This document shows, in pieces, positions 9,002 to 13,522 of a DNA stretch of 13,697 nucleotides. Source of the DNA: Bacillota bacterium. Lineage in GTDB: Bacteria; Bacillota; Bacilli; Lactobacillales; Enterococcaceae. A program made the translations under genes and the position numbers. The notes below the pieces were generated by a model. The model ran no database searches. It was not told the DNA's origin and saw only the letters and a program-made list of their open reading frames with translations. The stretch spans positions 1-13,697 of the forward strand of contig JAEWFE010000254.1 of NCBI GenBank assembly GCA_023389005.1, given 5' to 3'. Positions within the stretch are counted from its first letter, which is position 1. Every line of letters starts with the position of its first letter.

Positions 9002-9073
9002 CAGTGAACCTCGAAATTATTACGGATAGATATTATCCTAGTGAGAGTCTTATTACCTAAAGGAGTTTTTACC
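9002..9073. promoter_or_regulatory. Divergent intergenic control region with a small dyad
   Basis: This 72-base A/T-rich gap separates two genes read outward, so it must hold promoters for both unless transcription comes from far away. GGATA (9024-9028) and TATCC (9034-9038) form an inverted repeat around GATAT. TATTAT at 9031-9036 is a fair plus-strand -10 sequence, and the same dyad read backwards offers TAATAT-type matches. No convincing -35 boxes are visible. AAAGGAG at 9059-9065 is the ribosome site of the plus-strand gene. The dyad could be an operator or part of a phage-specific promoter. Confidence 0.4.
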
Positions 9074-10198
9074 ATGAGAAATTATCTGCGCAAACCTGCT
9101 TGGCACAAGATGTTGCGTGAAGGTACCATCGACCGCGAACAACAAGTCAAGATGTGGGTGCTTCCTCACGGCGTAATTTGTGACCTGGTCAGAATCGGTG
9201 GGATGGACATCCTGCGTAACGGTACCTACGACGCCGTCAACTCGTTCTTAGCACGAGAGCTGGCGGAAGCAGGGTTACAAGGCGAGGTGTTATTTTACAC
9301 CACCCGTGTTATCCCGCAAACGCTGTCTAAGTGGTTAACGTACTGGCTGTCTAGTGACCCTGACGCATCAGACCCCGAACTCAGTTCGGTGACGATTACC
9401 ACACTAGGCCAGTATCCCACGAAACCTCTGCCTTTCCAGGTGAACGTTGTTGAGCCGTTAATCGTAAAAGCCGGTGACGTGTTTGACATGATTAAAGTCA
9501 AATCCCGTAACCAAGCCGTTTCCCAGTTTATCATCGAAACGGGTGAACACACATTCCGATTAGAACCTGTCCGTAAAACCGATGCGACGCTTTTGGCCGT
9601 AACGGATTACGGAATCGTTTGTCGTTCTTCCGAAGGACACACCTTCCTGTGCACGATACTCTCACGACGTATTCAGGCACAGTTAGAACACTACAAACTT
9701 TCCCTGGAAGACATCGTCGGTACGACGTTACGTATCGAATACACGATGTACACGGAAGGGAATCGGTTGTGTAATTACAAGTCCCCTATCGCTTACCGAG
9801 CGTTAGCGCTGGACAACATGGGAGACTGGGTCTCAACGACATACGAAGGGCCTTCCCCGTTCAAAACCATTCCAACACAACGACCGGCGTTGTTGACCGT
9901 CACCCGCTGTAACCGTGCCGAGATTTTCGAGGAAGAGGGTGTGATTTCCGGTTACGAACGTGAAACAGGGCTAACGCTTTTCCGCTTCCGACGGGGTGCG
10001 GAGTACGGTCGCTACGCAGCGGTGTTCGAACGAGACGGTAAGCAAGAAACCTGGCTTTTCGAATCGGATTTCTCCGTTGAGGTGATTGACCCTGAAGGCT
10101 TTGTGGCTTCAGTGGGGAGTCAGATTTTCTACGCCACGGGCTACAGCCTGTTGGACGTAAAACTGCACTACCCTCAGAAAGAACAGGTCTGTCCGTAA
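9074..10198 (+). CDS. Unknown protein, possibly a virion component (374 aa)
   Basis: The start is ATG 9074, placed 8 bases after a strong AAAGGAG (9059-9065). The GTG at 9041 would extend the frame by 11 residues but lies upstream of that site and has none of its own. The product is soluble, without signal peptide or membrane helix. It has a basic N-terminus (MRNYLRKPAWHKMLREG) and a long beta-rich remainder, including a strand-turn-strand block around residues 295-345 (FRRGAEYGRYAAVFERDGKQETW). I do not recognise the family. It is a single-gene unit, divergent from the minus-strand gene and closed by a strong terminator. Its closeness to the structural/packaging block suggests a late or structural protein, but there is no direct evidence. 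Confidence 0.85.
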   Translation: MRNYLRKPAWHKMLREGTIDREQQVKMWVLPHGVICDLVRIGGMDILRNGTYDAVNSFLARELAEAGLQGEVLFYTTRVIPQTLSKWLTYWLSSDPDASDPELSSVTITTLGQYPTKPLPFQVNVVEPLIVKAGDVFDMIKVKSRNQAVSQFIIETGEHTFRLEPVRKTDATLLAVTDYGIVCRSSEGHTFLCTILSRRIQAQLEHYKLSLEDIVGTTLRIEYTMYTEGNRLCNYKSPIAYRALALDNMGDWVSTTYEGPSPFKTIPTQRPALLTVTRCNRAEIFEEEGVISGYERETGLTLFRFRRGAEYGRYAAVFERDGKQETWLFESDFSVEVIDPEGFVASVGSQIFYATGYSLLDVKLHYPQKEQVCP

Positions 10199-10206
10199 AA
10201 AATTAT

Positions 10207-10235
10207 CGGGTGGCTTCGGCCACCTGTTTTTTTTT
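10207..10235 (+). terminator. Intrinsic terminator with UUCG loop
   Basis: CGGGTGGC (10207-10214) pairs with GCCACCTG (10219-10226), with one G-T pair, around the extra-stable TTCG loop. Nine T follow directly (10227-10235). It starts 8 bases after the stop of the 374-aa gene and closes the protein-coding block on the left of the long gene-free region. Confidence 0.95.
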
Positions 10236-10262
10236 ATTTTTTTGCCAAAAAACCTTCGACCT

Positions 10263-10514
10263 CCTCAGAGCGATTCTAACGCATTTTTAGGTCGAGGTGG
10301 TACGTTCGTATACCCTGGGCCAGTTCTTCTCGTTAGAGCGCTTCTCAGGAAGAATTTGACGGGGTTTTATTCCCTGTCGAAGAATTTATTTTAACCCAAA
10401 CCGCAACAAACCCCAAAACCGGTTGCTGGGTTGTCTCTGGAAACCCTATCCGGTTGGTGATTTTTTAACCGGATTTCGTAAAACGCTCTAGAAACGATTT
10501 TAACGCAGTTTTTA
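10263..10514. repeat. Imperfect iteron-like repeats
   Basis: CGATTCTAACGCATTTTTA (10271-10289) recurs as CGATTTTAACGCAGTTTTTA (10495-10514), with one substitution and one extra base. CTC-rich purine-flanked sequence precedes both. Between them, 10331-10350 reads, on the other strand, TCCTGAGAAGCGCTCTAACG, which resembles the sequence leading into the first copy (TCCTCAGAGCGATTCTAACG, with one gap). The inverted copy can pair with the first one into a long interrupted hairpin. Spaced, oriented repeats in non-coding DNA are compatible with binding sites of a replication or regulatory protein. Confidence 0.5.
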
Positions 10515-10784
10515 CCCCTACCCAGTACACTTGGGTTACCTGACCACGTTTAGCGCGTTGTGGAGCGATTGAGAAAGCGTAGGACCTATTGCCGAGGGTG
10601 GGTGAGACCCGACCCTGCCACCCGACGGCCAGCCGCCGCGCCGATCAAAAAAACATTCACGCTTCGCGTACTAACGGATCAAGTGATTGGATCAACGTTT
10701 TGAATCTTCACACACTGAAGATTCAAGTTGAGTAGTTATCTTGCTTGGTTTTTTAAATACTCTCGAGAGACCTCAAGTCTCTCG
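10448..10784. other. Hairpin-rich non-coding stretch
   Basis: No gene is seen here. Perfect or near-perfect inverted repeats follow one another: ATCCGGTT/AACCGGAT (10448-10455 with 10467-10474); AGGGTGGGT/ACCCGACCCT (10595-10603 with 10607-10616, one bulged G), enclosed by GCCG/CGGC (10591-10594 with 10626-10629); TTGAATCTTCA/TGAAGATTCAA (10700-10710 with 10716-10726, 11 bp); CGAGAGAC/GTCTCTCG (10764-10771 with 10777-10784). None is followed closely by a T-run, so they do not look like ordinary terminators. They could be RNA structure or cruciform-forming DNA of an origin region. Confidence 0.6.
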
Positions 10785-11216
10785 GATCGATCTTAAAAAT
10801 TTAACTCTCTCAAAAACCTGATCTCAAAATCTCTTCCTTATACGCGTGTGCGTGCGCACACGTATAGTATAATATATTTATTTATAAATATATTATTCCT
10901 TTAGGATCAAAATAATAATACCTTTAGGTATTATTTAATTATATATTTTAATATATATTTATTTTAATAAATATAAATATATTAAATAAATATATTAATA
11001 ATATAATTATTATATATAATATATATTATATATAAATATATATAAAACGCGCGCGATCCTTATTATGAGATCTGATCTCGCTCTGACCCCCGGTGAGGGG
11101 GTGGGGATCGGTGAGCGGTATTTTCCGGAAAAACCGAAAATCGTACCCGGGGTAATTCGCCAGGGTAAAATCCCCGCCTGGGGGATCGGGTAGGGGTTAC
11201 CCTTCCGGGGGAGATC
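10643..11216. other. Candidate replication origin: GATC cluster around an A/T-only tract
   Basis: Thirteen GATC sites occur in 574 bases, beginning at 10643, 10677, 10690, 10785, 10789, 10820, 10905, 11055, 11069, 11074, 11106, 11184 and 11213. About two would be expected by chance at this length, and I see none in the adjoining non-coding sequence on either side (10199-10642 and 11217-11937). Clustered GATC sites next to an easily melted A/T tract and to repeats are the hallmarks of oriC-type regions, where Dam methylation and SeqA regulate firing. No clear DnaA box (TTWTNCACA) was seen, so a phage-encoded initiator would be implied. The function is inferred. Confidence 0.45.
10839..11055. 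other. 119-base A/T-only tract between alternating pyrimidine-purine segments
   Basis: From 10929 to 11047 every base is A or T (119 in a row), largely as TA/AT steps. On the left, 10839-10866 is a perfectly alternating pyrimidine-purine stretch rich in CG/TG steps and nearly palindromic, of the kind that adopts Z-DNA or cruciform form. On the right the tract ends in (CG)4 at 11048-11055. Just inside the left edge, AATAATACC/GGTATTATT (10914-10922 with 10927-10935) is a 9-bp hairpin, and CCTTTAGG occurs twice (10899-10906, 10921-10928, the second in the hairpin). A TATAAT lies at 10868-10873. The tract is a strong duplex-unwinding candidate. Confidence 0.85.
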
Positions 11217-11428
11217 CTGAACACCTGACCCAAGGGGTAAACCCCATTCCCCTTTTTCGAACGTTAAAACCCTATGGTATGTTCGGAGGATTTGCGTGGG
11301 GTTGATTTACAACCACGAAGATTTTTCGGAGTTCAGGTATTACTGCTCACAGCTCAACACGATTACTGTCTGCGATGATTCAGCAGAGCTCGAACCCCCT
11401 GGTTGGTTATTGGCCAGGGGTGTTTTTT
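11086..11428 (+). ncRNA. Candidate structured non-coding RNA, upstream block
   Basis: The sequence shows stacked complementary segments without a convincing gene. ACCCCC/GGGGGT (11086-11091 with 11097-11102) and CGGT.TTTT/AAAAACCG (11116-11124 with 11129-11136, one bulged A) are local hairpins. A long-range helix CCTGAAC-A-CC/GG-A-GTTCAGG (11216-11225 with 11328-11337, one A-A mismatch) encloses two hairpins: CGAAC/GTTCG around 11259-11285, and CGTGG..TTG/CAACCACG (11295-11304 with 11310-11317). The block ends in an intrinsic terminator at 11395-11428. The 5' boundary is unknown, and transcription from within or beyond the A/T tract is presumed. The family was not recognised. Confidence 0.4.
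11395..11428 (+). terminator. Probable intrinsic terminator
   Basis: CCCCTGG (11396-11402) pairs with CCAGGGG (11414-11420), with G-T pairs possible further in. It is followed by TG and six T (11423-11428). No protein gene with a ribosome site lies upstream, so the transcript it would end is presumably non-coding. Confidence 0.7.
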
Positions 11429-11556
11429 CAAGTGCATGGATTTGAGTTCACCGTGTGCTGGAAAAAACAAAACGTTCGGCCTAACACTGGCGATTTGTTT
11501 TACTATGGGGTTTCCGTGACTTCGGATAAAAACCTCAGGGGTTGGTAAACCCCACG

Positions 11557-11889
11557 AATTCAGGTGCTCGGTACTGTTCCCGCGACTTACGAAGTTTGGG
11601 GGAAGCCGCGCTATCAGCGACGCGTGGCCGACATGAGAAAATCCGAGTGAACCGTGGCAGCCTCTGGGGGCGACGTTGGCGAGAGGTCCGTAGAACTTAC
11701 CTGCGGGCAGCCGACGGTGGGATGCGTCCCCAGAGGTGCGGCCAGAATCCGAATTACGACGTTGCGTCGAAACAACCCTGCTCCAGGTAGCGCTGGCAGT
11801 GTGATGTCCTCTAGCTTGACGGCTCGCAAAGACGAGAGGGGTGCGTACTCCCGTTGAGAAACGCCGGTACGCAGCTGAATTAATTTTTT
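11557..11889 (+). ncRNA. Candidate large structured RNA, multibranch fold with closing helix
   Basis: A closing helix AATTCAG/CTGAATT (11557-11563 with 11875-11881) brackets about 325 bases, and six T (11884-11889) follow it. Inside I can trace: CTCGG/CCGAG (11567-11571 with 11643-11647); TTCCC/GGGAA (11577-11581 with 11600-11604) capped by GACTT/AAGTT; GCCGCGC/GCGTGGC (11605-11611 with 11622-11628); CCTCTGGGG/CCCCAGAGG (11661-11669 with 11728-11736) extended by TGGC/GCCA; CGTTGGC/GCCGACG (11674-11680 with 11710-11716); CGACG/CGTCG (11757-11769); CTG.CCAG/CTGGCAG (11778-11799); CTCG/CGAG (11823-11836); TGCGTAC/GTACGCA (11842-11848 with 11867-11873) enclosing CGTT-GAGA-AACG. It is GC-richer than its surroundings and open in several frames without ribosome sites. 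It does not resemble RNase P RNA or tmRNA. A hairpin ACAGG/CCTGT (11890-11903) follows. Confidence 0.62.
11842..11889 (+). terminator. 3' hairpin and T-run ending the structured RNA
   Basis: TGCGTAC/GTACGCA (11842-11848 with 11867-11873) with an inner CGTT-GAGA-AACG hairpin stacks beside the 3' strand of the closing helix (11875-11881). Six T follow at 11884-11889. The T-run is 10 bases from this stem but only 2 from the closing helix, so release may depend on the global fold. Partial read-through could supply the downstream two-gene unit. Confidence 0.45.
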
Positions 11890-11937
11890 ACAGGATTTCC
11901 TGTTGGTGTGACACAAACCACGGCAGGAGATTTTAAT

Positions 11938-12285
11938 ATGGATTCCAAAGACGTTCCGAACATCGGTTCGAATGTCCCGTACCGACTCGATGAATTGGGC
12001 AGGCTGCTAAAGGCACCCGAGAATTGGGGTTGTTATGATTCGTCACTGCTAAACTGCATCGAGACAGTGACGGTGAACCATTGGCGAAACACAGAGCTTG
12101 TTACGGTTTGTGTTAAACTCACCGATGGTCAGTTGGTTACTCACACCCCGTCTCCCAAGGAGTCGCATGTGTGTTATCGGCCTTACCTGTTCTCAGCGGT
12201 TCAGAGATGCTTGCACAAAGCTATCATGAAACACGCCGAGCAATGCATGGCTACGTTCATCATGGATTGGGGTTCGCCAGAATGA
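11938..12285 (+). CDS. Unknown small protein, first gene of the peptidase unit (115 aa)
   Basis: I chose ATG 11938, which lies 8 bases after AGGAG (11925-11929). A GTG at 11908 would add 10 residues but has no ribosome site. The protein is soluble, with no signal or membrane helix. It has a strand-rich middle (about 43-66, IETVTVNHWRNTELVTVCVKLTDG) and a C-terminal helix with several cysteines and histidines (about 82-105, YLFSAVQRCLHKAIMKHAEQCMATF). Spaced cysteines and histidines might bind metal, but no known zinc pattern fits. The stop overlaps the start of the peptidase gene (ATGA), so the two are translated together and may work together, for example as substrate, adaptor or regulator. 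That link is inference. Confidence 0.78.
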   Translation: MDSKDVPNIGSNVPYRLDELGRLLKAPENWGCYDSSLLNCIETVTVNHWRNTELVTVCVKLTDGQLVTHTPSPKESHVCYRPYLFSAVQRCLHKAIMKHAEQCMATFIMDWGSPE

Positions 12286-12782
12286 CCACGATTGTTTTTG
12301 ACGGAAAGACGTTAGCTTGCGATGGCCAAGTCACCGTGGAAGAGCGAAGCGCTGCTACGCAATACCGTAAGATTCACACGCCGCCTGAGGGTACGACGTG
12401 GAAGCTTTTGGGTGAAGACGTGAAAGCGATTGGTTTGGCAGGTGATGTCGCCGCATTGCAAACCGTGTGTCAAAAACTCACGGTTGAACGTATCGCTGGT
12501 GCCGTGCGTGGTGGAATTATATTCGAAACGACGTATCCCGAACAGATTGATTTTATCGTACTTGCTGTTTTGACAGACGGACGCGTTATCGACGCCTCGA
12601 AGTGCAAAGACAACAAATACGCCAGCTACGTGTTTGTAGAACCGCCGTATGCGATAGGCTCAGGTGCTCACTATGCCCTGGGTGCGTTAGGCGCAGGCGT
12701 TGACGCCCCCACTGCGGTGGAAGTGGCGAAACGCTACGACCTGTACAGCGGTGGTCAAACGCAATCACTTAAGCTGTTTTGA
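12282..12782 (+). CDS. HslV/proteasome-like Ntn peptidase (166 aa)
   Basis: The sequence opens MTTIV, as in HslV, so Met removal would expose a catalytic N-terminal threonine. CDGQ (D14) matches the GDGQ of HslV, and YRK (K30) falls 16 residues later, the same spacing as Asp17-Lys33 in HslV and proteasome beta subunits. AIGLAGD (49-55) matches the glycine-rich substrate-groove segment. AIGSGAHYALGAL (124-136) matches the conserved IGSG-helix motif. At 166 residues it is near HslV size. The true start is ATG 12282, which overlaps the preceding stop; the same frame runs open further upstream but without a ribosome site. No HslU/ClpX-like ATPase is present here, so it might act alone, use a host unfoldase, or pair with a gene elsewhere. 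It could process virion or host proteins. The fold is confident, the role unknown. Confidence 0.9.
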   Translation: MTTIVFDGKTLACDGQVTVEERSAATQYRKIHTPPEGTTWKLLGEDVKAIGLAGDVAALQTVCQKLTVERIAGAVRGGIIFETTYPEQIDFIVLAVLTDGRVIDASKCKDNKYASYVFVEPPYAIGSGAHYALGALGAGVDAPTAVEVAKRYDLYSGGQTQSLKLF

Positions 12783-12791
12783 TGGATTTAG

Positions 12792-12864
12792 ACCATTGAA
12801 GTTAGAGGAATTAACACCCGACTAATAATCGGTTATTTCGCAGGTTCGAATCCTGCCATTGGTC
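12792..12864 (+). tRNA. tRNA-like gene, best read as tRNA-Ile (anticodon AAT)
   Basis: A cloverleaf can be drawn: acceptor ACCATTG/CATTGGT (12792-12798 with 12857-12863, one T-T mismatch); D arm GTTA/TAAC (12801-12804 with 12812-12815) with loop GAGGAAT; anticodon arm CCCGA/TCGGT (12817-12821 with 12829-12833, outer C-T mismatch) with loop CTAATAA; T arm GCAGG/CCTGC (12840-12844 with 12852-12856) with canonical loop TTCGAAT. The anticodon is AAT at 12824-12826. The loop differs by one base from the usual CTGATAA of tRNA-Ile(GAT). Oddities are A instead of T at position 8, a short D loop, no encoded CCA, and a G(-1)-C73 pair that would lengthen the acceptor. It may be a diverged phage tRNA or a tRNA mimic. 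It starts 9 bases after the peptidase gene. Confidence 0.6.
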
Positions 12865-12873
12865 GCCCAGATT

Positions 12874-13313
12874 AGAGCAATCGAACAAGAGTTACAAACT
12901 CGTCAGCCTTCAACTGAGCGTCGGTTGTTCTGATAACTTCTGCTCTTGCTCACGGGTAGAAAGCTCCTTAAAAACGTGTAAACACCTACCGATTAAGTTC
13001 GGACTTACGTTAGGGTCGTGAGACCCTGGTGGTTAGACCACCTAAACGGTTGTACGGTGGGAGGATAAAACCTCCCACCTGCACCCACCAAGAATTTAAT
13101 TATTGGGTATTTCCCCTAAGTGTAACGTGAATACCCTGTAATGTGAATTGAGAGTTACGTGTTAACTCGACGGTACTGGTCGTTGATCACCTGTAAACCT
13201 TCATCGTCCCATGTCATGCTGTGTTTGACCAGTACCGAACTTTGTCGCTATGCCTGGTGACGTGGCTACACACCGAGGCTGGGGCTCGACACCCGTTAGC
13301 GACACCCTTTTTT
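12874..13313 (+). ncRNA. Hairpin-rich non-coding stretch, candidate RNA(s)
   Basis: No gene with a ribosome site is seen. A branched unit is closed by AGAGCA/TGCTCT (12874-12879 with 12941-12946) and GAACAA/TTGTTC (12883-12888 with 12925-12930). It contains GAGTT-ACA-AACTC (12889-12901) and TCAG/CTGA (12903-12917). Then follow TAAGT/ACTTA (12994-13007); AGGGTC-GTGA-GACCCT (13012-13027, GNRA loop); GGTGGT-TAG-ACCACC (13028-13042); GGTGGGAGG/CCTCCCACC (13056-13079); GGGTATT/AATACCC (13105-13136); GAGTTA/TAACTC (13152-13168); a long helix CGGTACTGGTC/GACCAGTACCG (13171-13181 with 13227-13237); and a terminator-like stem. It could be one long RNA or several small ones, perhaps processed with the tRNA. 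Confidence 0.5.
13243..13313 (+). terminator. Terminator-like stem with T-run
   Basis: TGTCGCTA (13243-13250) pairs perfectly with TAGCGACA (13297-13304). CCC and six T follow (13308-13313). The 46-base interior carries small hairpins (GGTG/CACC at 13256-13274 and CGAG/CTCG at 13274-13288, which share one base). The large loop is atypical, but the stem-to-T spacing is right. It would end transcription through the tRNA and structured block. Confidence 0.5.
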
Positions 13314-13345
13314 GCGTTATTGTCAGTATTCTGAAGCTGTGTTCA

Positions 13346-13495
13346 GTGACAGTAGCGTTTTTTATTCGCGTTGGCGTTTGTACCATTGCTGCTCTTGCTG
13401 TCATTGCTGCCACTGCCTGCTGCGCCTCAACAGACGTTCAACGCGTCCCATTAACCCACACGTCGGGGTATAGCGACGTACAACAGAACGAGTAG
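13346..13495 (+). CDS. Possible tiny lipoprotein (49 aa)
   Basis: The frame is open from an ATG at 13250, but that ATG lies in the terminator-like stem and has no ribosome site. The GTG at 13346, with a weak GAAG at 13333-13336, is a more sensible start. The peptide begins TVAFFIRVG, continues with a hydrophobic run (TIAALAVIAATA), and reaches CC at residues 25-26. This is an acceptable though imperfect lipoprotein signal (ATA-C rather than L-x-x-C). A short polar tail follows (about 23 residues). Small outer-membrane lipoproteins of this size occur in phages, for example Rz1-type spanins, but the proline-rich tail of Rz1 is absent. The stop falls in a TAGTAGTAG run 27 bases before the next start. 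Confidence 0.35.
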   Translation: MTVAFFIRVGVCTIAALAVIAATACCASTDVQRVPLTHTSGYSDVQQNE

Positions 13496-13513
13496 TAGTA
13501 GTAACAGAACGAG
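13482..13513 (+). repeat. Direct repeat before the last gene
   Basis: AACAGAACGAG occurs at 13482-13492 and again at 13503-13513, separated by TAGTAGTAGT. The second copy supplies the GAGG ribosome site of the last gene. A further partial AACAGAA follows at 13516-13522. It may reflect slippage or duplication of the ribosome-site region. Confidence 0.8.
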
Positions 13514-13522
13514 GTAACAGAA

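Noticed and set aside
11065..11193. 42-codon frame starting MRSDLALTPGEG
   Set aside because: There is no purine-rich ribosome site before the ATG, it crosses G/C-run hairpins, and no family is recognised.
10643..11216. DnaA-dependent oriC
   Set aside because: No good TTWTNCACA boxes were found; only the GATC cluster, repeats and A/T tract support an origin, so a host-type DnaA origin is not claimed.
10263..11430. CRISPR array
   Set aside because: Repeats are few, imperfect and irregularly spaced, with no uniform spacers and no cas genes.
11557..11889. RNase P RNA or tmRNA
   Set aside because: The conserved RNase P core (GAGGAAAGTCC type) and the tmRNA tRNA-like ends and tag frame are absent.
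11542..11916. Open frames on both strands over the structured block (82 aa and 67 aa on plus, 100 aa on minus)
   Set aside because: They overlap each other in different frames, lack ribosome sites, have low-complexity arginine/proline-rich translations, and lie on base-paired RNA segments; the GC-rich composition explains their openness.
13043..13090. A second tRNA ending in ACCCACCA
   Set aside because: The CCA-like end is fortuitous; the preceding 9-bp hairpin has an ATAAAA loop instead of a T loop and no anticodon arm can be drawn.
13201..13413. 70-aa minus-strand frame
   Set aside because: It is antisense to the terminator-like stem and the possible lipoprotein, with no ribosome site on its strand.
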